Shown here in pieces: positions 8,707 to 17,967 of a stretch of 64,000 nt of DNA. How positions within the stretch are numbered: position 1 is the first letter of the stretch; every line of letters starts with the position of its first letter. The stretch covers positions 1 to 64,000 of the forward strand of contig NZ_CAMFJS010000012.1 in assembly GCF_945956965.1 (NCBI RefSeq). Reading direction: 5' to 3'. The DNA is from an uncultured Roseateles sp. (GTDB lineage Bacteria > Pseudomonadota > Gammaproteobacteria > Burkholderiales > Burkholderiaceae_C). The notes under the pieces were generated by a model. The model did not search any database. It saw only the letters and a list, made by a program, of their open reading frames with translations, and was not told the origin of the DNA. Position numbers and translations under genes: made by a program.

Positions 8707-9557
8707 GGCGGGGCAGTCATGCTGGTTTCCAGGCCATCTTCGCGGGTGAAGCGAAAGCGTGAGGTGATCACCAGCACCTCGGCGCCCTGGCGCATGGCGC
8801 TGGTGAAGGGGCCGAAGGGCGCGGCGGCGCGCACGATGGCCACGGCGCGGCGGTCCAGATTGGCATTGCCCGAGGGCGCCACGATGTCGGTGGCAATCAC
8901 GCGACCTTGGCTGTCGACGTGGATATTCATGGTCAGCTCGCCGTAGAGCTTGCGGCCGGCGTGCTCGGGGAAGTCGCGGGTGCCGCGTTCCTCGATGCGG
9001 TGGCGCAGCTTGTCGTAGTAGACGGCGTAGACCACCTCGCGGGTAGCCGGGCTGATGTAGCGCTTGCGGGGGCGTGCGCTTTCTTCGTTGACGCGCTTTT
9101 CGATCTCGGCCAGCAGTTGCACCAGGGCGCGGCGGCGCTCGTTCTGTTCGCGTGCGGCTTCTGAACCTTGGTCGCGCTTGGGGTCGGGCGGTGGCAGCAG
9201 GGCCAGGTCGCGCCGCAGCTGGCTCAGCAACTGCTGCTCCTGTTCCTTCAGCTTGGCGATCTGGGCGTGCTGGGCTTCCAGCGCATCGCCCACTTCCTGG
9301 GTTTTGGCCGGAGGCAGGGGCGAGGTGGCGCGGCCGGCCTCGGCCTCGCCACCGCCGCTCAAATTGGCTTGTGCCAGCGCGGCGGCCTTGGTGGGTGCTT
9401 CTTTGCTGCGGGCATTCACCAGCACCACTTCCAGCGGTGTGTCCTGGAAGATGCGGTTGAAGCCCGCCGGGTCGACCAGGCGCAGCGTCAGCAGGGCGCC
9501 ATGCAGACCCAGCGAAACCAGCAGCGCGACATGAAGGGTGCTGAGCCGGCGCCGCAT
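8703..9557 (-). CDS. Energy-transducer TonB-family protein
   Basis: The 284-residue protein has a short cytoplasmic start, one membrane segment ([18 protein letters not shown]) and a long polar, coiled-coil-like middle ([21 protein letters not shown]). A C-terminal TonB domain of about 90 residues follows ([20 protein letters not shown]...[19 protein letters not shown]). TonB proteins pass proton-motive energy from ExbBD to outer-membrane transporters. No exbB or exbD lies in this window, so it may serve another envelope role. It sits three bases after the RNB gene and overlaps aroE, so its expression is tied to theirs. Confidence 0.85.
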   Translation of the reverse strand: MRRRLSTLHVALLVSLGLHGALLTLRLVDPAGFNRIFQDTPLEVVLVNARSKEAPTKAAALAQANLSGGGEAEAGRATSPLPPAKTQEVGDALEAQHAQIAKLKEQEQQLLSQLRRDLALLPPPDPKRDQGSEAAREQNERRRALVQLLAEIEKRVNEESARPRKRYISPATREVVYAVYYDKLRHRIEERGTRDFPEHAGRKLYGELTMNIHVDSQGRVIATDIVAPSGNANLDRRAVAIVRAAAPFGPFTSAMRQGAEVLVITSRFRFTREDGLETSMTAPP

Positions 9558-9559
9558 CG

Positions 9560-11629
9560 TCAGGTCGCAGCGACCTCGGGGGTGCCGCTGGCGGACTCGC
9601 CTTCACCGTCGGCGCCCAGGTCCAGCGCCAAGGTCAGCGGGCCACTGCCGGCCGCTTCGTCTTCATCTTCGTCGATGGCTTCGGCATCAGCCGCCTCGGC
9701 ACTGGCCTGCGCCGCGTCCAAACGCTCAATCAGCGTGGCATGCACATCCAGCGTCATCTCGTCGGTGCCGGTGATGCGCACCCGCACATGGGCGCCGCGC
9801 GCCAAGGGCTCGCAGCCCAGGGCCTTGAAGACCAGGGGCAGTTCATCGGCACGCACCAGGCCGTCTTTCATCACGGTGGCGGTGAGTTCGGTGATCTGGT
9901 TCTGCACCAGGTAACGCAGGGTCCAGAAGCGCTCGATGCCGTTCTGGAAGCCGTTGTAGGCCGTGTACGCCGCATCAAAGCCCGAGATGATGGAGAACAG
10001 CTGTGCGTCTTTGGGCTTGAAGGGCGCCACCAGGGCGGCGGTGCGGCCATTCTTGGCGCAAGCAATGATTTGCCACTGATTGACCAAGTCCACATAACGC
10101 CGCAAGGGGCTGGTGGCCCAGGTGTATTGCGCCACGCCCATGCCGGCATGCGGCTGGGCGCGCGTGCCCATGCGCACCTTGACGCCGGGGGCCATGCTGG
10201 CCTGGCTGCGGTAGATGCCGGGCAGGCCCATCTCATTGAGCCAGCCGCCCCAGGTGGAGTTGGCCAGAATCATGGCCTCGGCCACGATCAGGTCCAGCGG
10301 CGAGCCGCGAACCCGCGTGCTGATGCGCACAATCTCATCACCCTTGGGCTCATGGCCCTCATTGCCGGCTTCGCGCTCCAGGCGGAAGTTGTAGTCCGGC
10401 CGGTTGAAGTTCTCCGGCTTGCCGCGCACCACTTCGCGTTGTGCTTTCAAGGCGTTCGCGAGGCGGAAGGTGAAGGCCAGCTCGGGTGCAAAGGCATAGT
10501 CGGCCGGCGCCTCACCACTCAGCGTGGCGGCGGTGATGACGCCGTCCAGCTTGTCGTGACGCAAATTGGCGCGGATGCTGACGCGTTCGAGCTTGGTCTC
10601 GCTGCTTTGTATCGCCAGCGTGGCTTCGTCGATGGTGAAGTAGATCGACACCGCCGGGCAGTCGCGCCCTTCGATCAAGGTGTAGGCCTGCACCACCTCG
10701 TCCGGCAGCATGGTCAGCTTCCAGCCCGGCATATAGACGGTGGAGAAACGCTCGCGCGCCACTTTGTCCACGGCCGAGTCGGGCGCGAAGGCCAGTCCAG
10801 GCGCGGCGATGTGCACACCGAAAATGATGGTGCCGCTGCCCAGACCTTGCACCGACAGCGCATCGTCGATCTCGGTGGTGGCCGAGTCGTCGATGGAGAA
10901 GGCTTGTGCCGCCGACAGGGGTAGCTCGTCCTTGATCTCCGGTGCGCTCAGGGCGGGGAAGCCCACGCCCTTGGGGAATTCCTCGAACAGGAAGCGCTTC
11001 CAGTGGAACTGGTAGGGGCTGGAGATGGCGCCAGCCGCCTTCAGCAAGTCCAGCGGTGCCTTGTGCGAAGCGCGAGTGGCCTCGACCACGGCTTTGTACT
11101 CAGGGCCGTTTTTGTCGGGCTTGAAGAGAATCTTGTAGATCTGATCGGCAATCGGCTTGGGACAGGTGCCGGCCACCAGCTCGGCCGCCCAGGCTTCAAT
11201 TTGCAGGGCTTGCTGGCGCTTGCGCTCGATGCCCAGCAGGGCGGCCTTGACAGTTTCTTCCGCAGCCTTCTTGAATTGGCCCTTGCCGGCGCGCCGGAAG
11301 TAATGCGGGGCTTCGAACAAGCGGAACAGCGCGCCCACCTGGTGCGCGGTGCTGCATTTGGCGTCGAAATAGTCGCGCGCCAGATCGGCAAAGCCGAACT
11401 CGCCTTCGGGGGCGAACTCCCAGGCCAGGTCGAGATCGATCTCCTGCGCCAGGCGTTGGCCTTCCGCGATCAACTCGGCGGGGGCGGGTTTATCGAACTT
11501 GAGCAGCACATTGGCTGATTTCACTTTGACGCGCTTACCCGATTCCAGTTCGACTTGCATCGAACTATCGGCTTCAGACATCACGCGGCCGGCGAGGAAT
11601 TTTCCGGCGTCATCGAACAGGGCAAACAT
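9560..11629 (-). CDS. RNB-domain 3'-5' exoribonuclease (RNase II-like)
   Basis: RNB-domain enzymes degrade RNA processively from the 3' end in the cytosol. The 689-residue protein has an N-terminal beta-rich start, a helical segment, and an RNB core with the metal-binding motif [16 protein letters not shown]. Further core motifs are [27 protein letters not shown] and [19 protein letters not shown]. The C-terminal end is acidic ([12 protein letters not shown]). It is more like RNase II than RNase R in length and lacks the basic RNase R tail. It is the first gene of a six-gene run. A strong hairpin lies in its leader (11652-11684). Confidence 0.9.
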   Translation of the reverse strand: MFALFDDAGKFLAGRVMSEADSSMQVELESGKRVKVKSANVLLKFDKPAPAELIAEGQRLAQEIDLDLAWEFAPEGEFGFADLARDYFDAKCSTAHQVGALFRLFEAPHYFRRAGKGQFKKAAEETVKAALLGIERKRQQALQIEAWAAELVAGTCPKPIADQIYKILFKPDKNGPEYKAVVEATRASHKAPLDLLKAAGAISSPYQFHWKRFLFEEFPKGVGFPALSAPEIKDELPLSAAQAFSIDDSATTEIDDALSVQGLGSGTIIFGVHIAAPGLAFAPDSAVDKVARERFSTVYMPGWKLTMLPDEVVQAYTLIEGRDCPAVSIYFTIDEATLAIQSSETKLERVSIRANLRHDKLDGVITAATLSGEAPADYAFAPELAFTFRLANALKAQREVVRGKPENFNRPDYNFRLEREAGNEGHEPKGDEIVRISTRVRGSPLDLIVAEAMILANSTWGGWLNEMGLPGIYRSQASMAPGVKVRMGTRAQPHAGMGVAQYTWATSPLRRYVDLVNQWQIIACAKNGRTAALVAPFKPKDAQLFSIISGFDAAYTAYNGFQNGIERFWTLRYLVQNQITELTATVMKDGLVRADELPLVFKALGCEPLARGAHVRVRITGTDEMTLDVHATLIERLDAAQASAEAADAEAIDEDEDEAAGSGPLTLALDLGADGEGESASGTPEVAAT

Positions 11630-11651
11630 ATGGGCGGCATTGTCGCTGATT

Positions 11652-11684
11652 GGCGGGCGGAGTTTTCTCGGTGGGCCGCCCGCC
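11652..11684 (-). promoter_or_regulatory. Leader hairpin upstream of the RNB ribonuclease
   Basis: GGCGGGCGG at 11652-11660 pairs perfectly with CCGCCCGCC at 11676-11684 across a 15-base loop. It begins 23 bases upstream of the RNB start and would form a very stable stem in the mRNA leader. No T-run follows on either strand, so it is not a simple terminator. Confidence 0.5.
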
Positions 11685-11702
11685 TTACATCTTCTGGTCG
11701 AC

Positions 11703-11762
11703 GCTCATGGGGGCCTGCTTCGCCGAAAGGCCAAAGCGAGCGGGGATGGGGACGTGAAGCGC
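11703..11762. repeat. Possible third member of the GCTCATG...GACGTGAAG repeat family
   Basis: GCTCATG at 11703-11709 and GACGTGAAGCGC at 11751-11762 match the boundary blocks of the elements at 34629 and 53311. The spacing is longer (41 bases against 9-11) and the middle differs. The match may be a diverged or expanded copy. Confidence 0.4.
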
Positions 11763-12023
11763 TGCGCAGTTCATGCGGGCCTAGCGCTTGTGCATGGCCG
11801 GGCGCGATGGGTCGGGAAGCGCTTGAGACCTCAAGGGTATTAGGGCTAATCTGAAAAACACGCGGCATGCCAGGTGTGGCGGACGGGCTGAGCGCAGACC
11901 GCCGCGAAGCCATTGGCCCTTAGGCGGCAATTGTGAGAACATCGCCTTGCCTAAGAGGCCGCCAAACGAGACGGAAAACTGTCCATTCGCGCGGTCTTAC
12001 GCTGCTGTTTAAGGAGGCCGCAG

Positions 12024-13259
12024 TTGAGCACACTACTTGCTGACGCAGTTGCTGCGTCGTCCCGCCTGCCAATGCAGGCGCTGGACAGCGGGGATCGGCC
12101 CTCAGTCGCGCGCACACTGAATGCGATCCGAGTTCACTTGGGCATGGACGTCGCTTTTGTGTCCGAATTTCTCGACGGGCGGCGCTACTTCCGCCATGTT
12201 GATGCGCGCAACCCGGCGGGGCCTGTCCAGGTCGGCATTTCCGATGCCTTGGACGACAGCTATTGCTACCGGGTCTTCGAGGGCCGCTTGCCCGAGTTGA
12301 TGCACGACGCTTGCCAGAATGCTGAAGCACTCACTCTGGCGGTGACGCGGGCACTGCCGGTTGGGGCGCATCTGAGTGTGCCGATTCGGTTCAGCGATGG
12401 GCGTGTTTACGGCACGCTGTGCTGTTTCAGCCATACCGCCAATCTCAGCTTGAATGGGCGTGACCTGGGCATGATGCGCGTGTTTGCTGAAATGATTGGC
12501 GAGCAAGTTCAAGACGAGGCCTTGAGGATGGCCGAGATGCACAGCATTGCTGGCCGAGTGGAGCAGGTGCTGGATTCGGATGCCTTGAGCTTGGTGTACC
12601 AGCCAATTTTCAACATCATCGATGGGCGCAGGGTGGGCTTCGAGGCGCTGGCGCGTATTTCTGCCCAACCCTATCAAACACCTGATGTGTGGTTTGCGGA
12701 TGCTGCCCGAGTGGGGCGGGCGCTTGATTTGGAGACCAAGGCCATGCGCTTGGTGCTCAAGGGCCTGGAGACGCTGCCGGGCAATGCCTATGTGGCCTTG
12801 AACGCGTCGCCCGCCATGATCGTCAATGGCAATTTGGCTGAAGTCTTGCGGGACTTTCCGCTGGAGCGCATCGTGGTTGAAGTGACTGAGCACCAGGCGG
12901 TGGAGCGTTATGAGGACATTGCCGGCGTGATCAGGCCTTTGCAGGAAGCTGGCTTGCGCCTGGCCATTGATGATGCCGGCGCGGGTTATGCAAGCTTCCG
13001 GCACATACTCAATCTCCGGCCCGATATTGTGAAGCTGGACATCAGCATCACGCGCTCGATCGACACTGATCGCTCGCGCCGCGCGCTAGCGGCCGCTCTG
13101 CGTGGATTCGCCTTTGAAACCGGCTGCAGCATCGTGGCCGAAGGCATAGAGACTTCCGCCGAACTAGAGGCGCTCAAGAACTTGGGCATTACCAAGGCAC
13201 AGGGATTTTTTCTCGGCCGCCCCATGACGCAAGAGCAATTGCAGGCGACGATTCATTGA
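12024..13259 (+). CDS. GAF-EAL protein, probable cyclic-di-GMP phosphodiesterase
   Basis: EAL domains hydrolyse cyclic di-GMP to pGpG and lower the signal that favours biofilm. The 411-residue protein has an N-terminal GAF-like sensor (residues about 20-165) and a complete EAL domain. Visible EAL residues are FEALARI (the EAL motif), LNASPAMI, VVEVTEH, LAIDDAGAGYASF, VKLDISI, VAEGIET and QGFFLGRPM, so it should be active. The start is TTG, chosen because AGGAGG at 12012-12017 stands six bases before it. It stands alone, divergent from the RNB operon, and has no membrane segment. Confidence 0.9.
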   Translation: MSTLLADAVAASSRLPMQALDSGDRPSVARTLNAIRVHLGMDVAFVSEFLDGRRYFRHVDARNPAGPVQVGISDALDDSYCYRVFEGRLPELMHDACQNAEALTLAVTRALPVGAHLSVPIRFSDGRVYGTLCCFSHTANLSLNGRDLGMMRVFAEMIGEQVQDEALRMAEMHSIAGRVEQVLDSDALSLVYQPIFNIIDGRRVGFEALARISAQPYQTPDVWFADAARVGRALDLETKAMRLVLKGLETLPGNAYVALNASPAMIVNGNLAEVLRDFPLERIVVEVTEHQAVERYEDIAGVIRPLQEAGLRLAIDDAGAGYASFRHILNLRPDIVKLDISITRSIDTDRSRRALAAALRGFAFETGCSIVAEGIETSAELEALKNLGITKAQGFFLGRPMTQEQLQATIH

Positions 13260-13560
13260 CGTTTTTGCAAACCGGATTTTGCAAGAGCCTCTGCCCTGGC
13301 TTGAGGGCAGGAACCCTTGAGGGCCTTGCCGGCAGGCGCGCCCAACGGAGCCGGCGGCTCAGCTGTCAACGATGGCGCGATGGTGTCATGTCGGAAGCAT
13401 TGGTGGAGCAGGACAGGCCTTGAAGCGCGCCTAACTCGCAGTCTGGCTGGGCACGGCTGCCAAGGGGCCAGCGGCGCTGGCAAGGGTGCTTAAGATGTTG
13501 GCTCCAGTCGCAAGGTTGACCCGACCTTGTACTTACCAGTTAACGAACGGAACTTTGACC
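13260..13560. other. Intergenic region before the prolyl oligopeptidase gene
   Basis: These 301 bases hold no gene I would support. TTGCAAA/TTTGCAA at 13265-13284 is a weak hairpin just after the EAL gene, with its T-run on the wrong side for a plus-strand terminator. A TTGACC at about 13516-13521 might be part of a promoter for the peptidase gene, but the matching -10 box is poor. Confidence 0.5.
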
Positions 13561-15723
13561 ATGAATCCAAGTTGGACGCGTCTAACGACTGCCATTGGCC
13601 TGGCAGTGATGACTTTTGCTGCCCAGGCGCAAAGCCCTTACCCCGCCACGCCGCTCAAGCCTGTCACCGACGTTTATCACGGTACGGCCGTGGTCGACCC
13701 CTATCGCTGGATGGAGGATATGAAGGCGCCAGAGTTCCAGGCCTGGATGAAGACGCAGTCGGCTTACGCGGCCGAGCAACTGGCCCGTCTGCCCGGCCGC
13801 GCCGCCCTGCGTGAGCGCTTGGGCAAGCTCTCGGACGCGGGCGAGTCCACGGGCGGCTACGACATCGTGGCAGGCAAGTTGTTCTATCTGAAGCGCGCGC
13901 CGGGCCAGAACCAGGCGCGGCTGTGGCTGCGTGATGACCTGAACGGTGCCGACCGCGAACTGCTGGACCCCAACAATCTGCCGGGTGAGGCAGGCAACCA
14001 CGCCATTGACTGGTACAGCGTCGCGCCGAACGGCAAATTGTTGGCCGTGGGCCTGTCCAAGGGTGGTTCCGAAAACAGCGTGCTGCGCGTGCTGGACCTG
14101 GCCAGTGGCAAATTCCTCAGCGAAGCGATTGACCGCACCGGTCTGAACGAGGGCGGCGTGGCTTGGCTACCGGACTCCTCCGGCTTTGCCTACAACCGTC
14201 ATCCCGCCGAGGAGCGCTACAACAAGAGCGCCGTCTTTTTGCACAAGCTGGGCCAGAACGATGCCAAAGATCAGGCGCTGTTCGGCTGGCAAGTCAGCGC
14301 CAAGCAGAAGTTCGCGCTGCCGGACCTGCCTTATCTGCGCCTGAGCAAAGACTCCAGCTTCGCCCTGGCCGAGGTGCTGCATGGTGACGCGGTGGATCAT
14401 TCCTTCTGGGTGGCACCCGTCAAGCAGCTCAAGGGCGCGGCCACGCCCTGGCGCCGGGTGATCCGGCCGGAAGACCGTGTCATTGCCGCCGCCTTGGCTG
14501 GCGACACGCTTTACGCCCTGACGCAAAAAACGGCCTCCCGCCGCCAGCTGCTGAGCCTGGATCTGGCCAAGCCACATGCCAAGTTCAAGACCGTGATGCC
14601 GGCCGGTGAAAGCGTGCTGCAAAGCCTGGAAGTGGCGGATGACGCCGTTTATGTGAAGGCGCTGGACGCGGGCGTGAGCAAGCTTTGGCGCGTGGATCGC
14701 AAGAGCGGCAAGACGGCCGCCGTGGCACTGCCTTTCGAGGGCACGCTGCGCAGCATCGCCCCGCTGAAGGACGGCAAATTGCTGGTCTTGCTGGAGGGCT
14801 GGACCCAGGCACCGCAAAGCCTGTTGCTGAACCCGCGCGAGCCGGGCGCTGCGCCGCAGCTGGTGACGGTTCAAAAGCCCATCACGCTGGATGTGAGCGG
14901 CATGCAGGCCGAGCGCGTGATGGTGAAGAGCCATGACGGCGTGATGGTGCCGCTTTCCATCGTGGCGCCCAAGGATGTGGTCTTGGACGGTTCACACCCC
15001 ACCGTGCTGACCGGCTACGGCGCTTACGGCATCACCATGGAGCCGCGTTTTTCCGCCACCCGCCTAGCCTGGATCGAGCGCGGCGGCGTGCTGGCGACCT
15101 GCCATGTGCGGGGCGGCGGCGAGCTGGGCGAGGAATGGCATCAGGGCGGCTATATCGCCACCAAGCAAAACACGGTGTCGGACTTCATCGCGTGCGCGGA
15201 ATGGTTGATCGCCAACAAATACACCAGCACGGCCAAGCTGGCGGGCACCGGCGGCAGCGCGGGTGGCATCACGATCGGCGGCACCATCACCCAGCGGCCG
15301 GACCTGCTGGCCGCTGCGCAAAGCTCGGTGGGCTTGTCCGACATGCTACGCATGGAAAACACACCGAACGGCGCGCCCAATGTGGCCGAGTTCGGCACGG
15401 TGACGAACCCCGTGCACTTCAAGAGCATGTACGCCTTGAGCCCCTACCACCGTGTGGTCGACGGCAAGGCCTACCCGGCGGTGATCGTCACCACCGGCGC
15501 CAATGACCCGCGCGTGGAAGCCTGGATCCCGGCCAAGTTTGCCGCCCGCCTGCAGGCCGCCAACCCGGAGAGCTACAAGAGCAAGCCAACCCTGCTGCGC
15601 ATCGACTTCGATGCCGGCCACGGCATGGGCTCCAGCGTCTCGCAGCGCCTGGATGAAACTGCCGATGTGTGGAGCTTCTTCCTCTGGCAGTTTGGCGACG
15701 CGGCATTTGCGCCAAAGCCTTGA
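13561..15723 (+). CDS. Secreted prolyl oligopeptidase (peptidase family S9A)
   Basis: S9A enzymes cut short peptides after proline. From ATG 13561 it is 720 residues, with a clear signal peptide ending near AAQA-QSPYP, so it probably acts in the periplasm or outside. A seven-bladed propeller region follows after YPATPLKPVTDVYHGTAVVDPYRWME. The C-terminal hydrolase has Ser566 in GGSAGG, Asp649 in GANDPRVEAW and His687 in DAGHGMGSS. The frame opens 25 codons earlier, but the signal peptide argues for this start. The gene is monocistronic by spacing. Confidence 0.93.
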   Translation: MNPSWTRLTTAIGLAVMTFAAQAQSPYPATPLKPVTDVYHGTAVVDPYRWMEDMKAPEFQAWMKTQSAYAAEQLARLPGRAALRERLGKLSDAGESTGGYDIVAGKLFYLKRAPGQNQARLWLRDDLNGADRELLDPNNLPGEAGNHAIDWYSVAPNGKLLAVGLSKGGSENSVLRVLDLASGKFLSEAIDRTGLNEGGVAWLPDSSGFAYNRHPAEERYNKSAVFLHKLGQNDAKDQALFGWQVSAKQKFALPDLPYLRLSKDSSFALAEVLHGDAVDHSFWVAPVKQLKGAATPWRRVIRPEDRVIAAALAGDTLYALTQKTASRRQLLSLDLAKPHAKFKTVMPAGESVLQSLEVADDAVYVKALDAGVSKLWRVDRKSGKTAAVALPFEGTLRSIAPLKDGKLLVLLEGWTQAPQSLLLNPREPGAAPQLVTVQKPITLDVSGMQAERVMVKSHDGVMVPLSIVAPKDVVLDGSHPTVLTGYGAYGITMEPRFSATRLAWIERGGVLATCHVRGGGELGEEWHQGGYIATKQNTVSDFIACAEWLIANKYTSTAKLAGTGGSAGGITIGGTITQRPDLLAAAQSSVGLSDMLRMENTPNGAPNVAEFGTVTNPVHFKSMYALSPYHRVVDGKAYPAVIVTTGANDPRVEAWIPAKFAARLQAANPESYKSKPTLLRIDFDAGHGMGSSVSQRLDETADVWSFFLWQFGDAAFAPKP

Positions 15724-15892
15724 GGCTTGATGAATGCTGATGGCTGGCTGATTGAGGCTTGATTGAGCGTTGGGCTCAGGGCCGGGTGATGGTCTGGTGA
15801 CGGCCGGGCGCTAATATGCGCGCCAAACAGCCGCCGAAGACCTCACTGCCTTTTGGGTCCCGGCCATTCCACTCTCACCGATTGCCATCAGC

Positions 15893-16375
15893 ATGTCTCA
15901 AGTATTCGTCAAGACCGCCGCCAGCCTAGTTGCCGCTTTGGCGCTGGGTGTCGCCAGCTTCTCCAGCCTGGCTGCCAGCTCGGCCACGTCCTCGGTGTCT
16001 GACAGCCTCAGCACCTCGGTCGGCAGCTTGTCGGACTCCATCAAGGGCTCCAGCAATAGCTCCACCGGCGGCAACAAGGTGGCGGCGGGTGATTACAAAA
16101 TCATCGACGTCGCCGCCATTCCCGGCCAGCCTGGCATGGTGGGCATGACCTTGCAGGCGGCTGTGGCCCTGCATGGCCAGGCCGCTGCCGAGTTCACCTT
16201 GGTGTTGCCCCAGCAAGCTCTGGACAAAAGCCGCCTGGCGCAAGGCCAGATCGTGAGCGCGCATGAGCATGCCTACGGCCTGGAGTTCGCCGTGGCCACC
16301 ACCCAGCAAGCCTTCTTCCTGGTTTTGCGGGACGATTGGTTCAAGGAACTGCAAAGCAATCCCGTCACGCTTTGA
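15893..16375 (+). CDS. Small exported protein of unknown function
   Basis: The 160-residue protein starts with a signal peptide (VKTAASLVAALALGVASFSSLAA), followed by a Ser/Thr-rich stretch to about residue 62. A compact domain without cysteines follows (GDYKIIDVAAIPGQPGMVGMTLQAAV...). I recognise no named family. Its stop overlaps the start of the DUF2145 gene (TGATG at 16373-16377), so the two exported proteins are translated together and may act together. Confidence 0.8.
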   Translation: MSQVFVKTAASLVAALALGVASFSSLAASSATSSVSDSLSTSVGSLSDSIKGSSNSSTGGNKVAAGDYKIIDVAAIPGQPGMVGMTLQAAVALHGQAAAEFTLVLPQQALDKSRLAQGQIVSAHEHAYGLEFAVATTQQAFFLVLRDDWFKELQSNPVTL

Positions 16376-17286
16376 TGCGGATTTGGGGGTTGCGGGCGGC
16401 CGCTCTGCTGTGCGCGACGCTGGCTGTTTCGGCCAGCGCTCATGCTGACCTGCTGGGCTATTGCGGGCGCCAAGCACCCATGAGTGCGGCGGCACAAGAC
16501 AAGCTCTTGCGCTTCACCGAAATCGTCAAGAACGAGCTGAGCCAATCCGGTCAAGCCCTGGCGTTGATTTCGCGCTCGGGCCTGGACTTGACGCGCTTTG
16601 GCCAACGCTATTCCCACGCAGGCCTGAGCCTGCGCGACAGCGAAAACGCGCCCTGGTCGGTGCGCCAGCTGTACTTCTCTTGCGATGAGGGGCGGCCGCG
16701 CATTTACGACCAAGGCATGGCGGGCTTTTTGCTCGGCACCAATGACCCCAAGCTGGGTTATGTGTCCCTGGTGTTTTTGCCTGAGGAACGCTCCGCCCAG
16801 GTGGCCCGGGCCGCGCTCGATAAGCCGCTCAGCTTGCAACTGCTAAGCCCGAATTACAGCGCCAACGCCTATGCCTTTGGCCTGCAATACCAAAACTGCA
16901 ATCAATGGGTGGCGGAGTTGCTGGCGGCCAGTTGGTCGGGCGCTCAGGGCGCTGATGGGCAGAGCCGCGCTGCGGCGCAGGACTGGCTCAAAAGCAATGG
17001 CTATCAGCCCGCCTTGATGGCGCTGGACTGGCGCCCGCTGATGTGGCTGGGCGCCTTTATCCCCTGGGTGCATAGCGACGATCATCCCGAGCAAGACCTG
17101 GCCCAGCTGCGCTTTCGCGTCAGCATGCCGGCCTCACTGGAGGCGCTGATTCAGGCCCAGGCGCCCGGGGCGCAGCGGGTGGAGCTGTGCCACACCGAGA
17201 CGCAGGTGGTGATACGTCGTGGCTGGACGCCGCTTGCCGAAGGTTGCGTGGCCGAGCCGCAAGACAGCGTGATCGCCTTGAATTAG
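16375..17286 (+). CDS. DUF2145-family exported protein
   Basis: From ATG 16375 it is 303 residues. It has a signal peptide (MRIWGLRAAALLCATLAVSASAHA) followed by the DUF2145 pattern: YCGRQAPMSAAAQDKLLRF, YSHAGLSLR, VRQLYFSCDE and the segment QYQNCNQWVAELLA. The conserved Cys and His in these blocks resemble a papain-like or NlpC-like arrangement (NCNQW, SHAG), but that is inference and the family has no assigned function. The frame is open 13 codons earlier, inside the previous gene. I chose the coupled ATG. Confidence 0.85.
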   Translation: MRIWGLRAAALLCATLAVSASAHADLLGYCGRQAPMSAAAQDKLLRFTEIVKNELSQSGQALALISRSGLDLTRFGQRYSHAGLSLRDSENAPWSVRQLYFSCDEGRPRIYDQGMAGFLLGTNDPKLGYVSLVFLPEERSAQVARAALDKPLSLQLLSPNYSANAYAFGLQYQNCNQWVAELLAASWSGAQGADGQSRAAAQDWLKSNGYQPALMALDWRPLMWLGAFIPWVHSDDHPEQDLAQLRFRVSMPASLEALIQAQAPGAQRVELCHTETQVVIRRGWTPLAEGCVAEPQDSVIALN

Positions 17287-17309
17287 TGCTCGATGAGTGC
17301 GCCGCGGCT

Positions 17310-17948
17310 TCAGCCGGCCTTGCGAAAAGTCAGATTGATGCGCATAGCGCCCAGCCTTGGGTGCTGCCCTTCAGCCACTGGCATCACGCCGTGAAAACGC
17401 AGCCGTGCCGGCCCGCCCCAGACCAGCACATCGCCATGGCTGAGCGGCAGGCGGGCCGTTTTCTCGCTGCGGCTCAGGCCGCCCAGTAAAAACACCGCCG
17501 GCAGCCCCAGTGACACCGAGACGATGGGCTTGGTGAAGTCATGCTCATCGCGATCTTGGTGCAAGCTCAGCCGCGTGCCGGGCAGGTAGCGGTTGACCAG
17601 GCAGGCGTCGGGCGTGAAATCGGCATAACCGGCTTGTTCGGCGGCCTCATGCGCCAGCGCGGCCAAGGCGGCGGGCAGTGCTGGCCAGGGCCGGGCGCTG
17701 AGCGGATCACTGGATTGATAGCGGTAGCCGGCGCGATCCGATACCCAGCCGAGCGGCCCGCAATTCGTCATCCACACGGCCATGTTTTGCCCGCCCGGCG
17801 TCTGCATTTGCCGCCAGGGCGCGGCATCGAGCACCGAGGCAATCGCGTTGAGCAAGGGCTTTTCAACGGCCAAAGCCAGGCCGCGCAAAAGCGTCACGCC
17901 GGGGGCGATGGCTTGCACGGCGGGTTCGTCAAACAGGCTGGCGTTCAT
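17310..17948 (-). CDS. alkB: AlkB-like Fe(II)/2-oxoglutarate dioxygenase
   Basis: AlkB removes methyl groups from alkylated DNA or RNA bases by oxidation. From ATG 17948 it is 212 residues, close to E. coli AlkB (216). The iron ligands are in LSLHQDRDEHD (HxD) and RLRFHGVMPV, and the 2-oxoglutarate arginine is in RINLTFR. The motif VNRYLPGTRLSLHQD and DVLVWGG are typical. The frame extends 74 codons further upstream, but that overlaps the RNase P RNA gene on the other strand. The start lies only 20 bases from rnpB, which is transcribed the other way. Confidence 0.92.
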   Translation of the reverse strand: MNASLFDEPAVQAIAPGVTLLRGLALAVEKPLLNAIASVLDAAPWRQMQTPGGQNMAVWMTNCGPLGWVSDRAGYRYQSSDPLSARPWPALPAALAALAHEAAEQAGYADFTPDACLVNRYLPGTRLSLHQDRDEHDFTKPIVSVSLGLPAVFLLGGLSRSEKTARLPLSHGDVLVWGGPARLRFHGVMPVAEGQHPRLGAMRINLTFRKAG

Positions 17949-17955
17949 CGTGAGG

Positions 17956-17961
17956 GATAAT
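17956..17961 (+). promoter_or_regulatory. Likely -10 box of the rnpB promoter
   Basis: GATAAT ends seven bases before the first base of the P1 helix of rnpB, the expected spacing. The -35 region would fall inside the alkB coding start (about 17933-17938, ACAGGC), which is a poor match. rnpB transcription therefore probably starts inside the alkB start region. Confidence 0.5.
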
Positions 17962-17967
17962 GGTGTG

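Larger units (their letters stand above)
11630..12023. other. Divergent intergenic region between the RNB gene and the EAL gene
   Basis: These 394 bases hold no convincing gene. They contain a 9-bp perfect hairpin just upstream of the RNB gene, a copy-like match to the GCTCATG...GACGTGAAG repeat at 11703-11762, and the start signals of two divergent genes. I could not assign a promoter with confidence. Confidence 0.6.

Noticed and set aside
7840-9606. A single 588-residue frame covering aroE and sequence upstream
   Set aside because: Only the last 288 residues are AroE. The upstream part is a wrong-frame reading of the tonB-like gene, and aroE has its own ATG overlapping the tonB-like stop.
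13265-13284. Terminator after the EAL gene
   Set aside because: The stem is short and AT-rich and the T-run lies before it on the plus strand.
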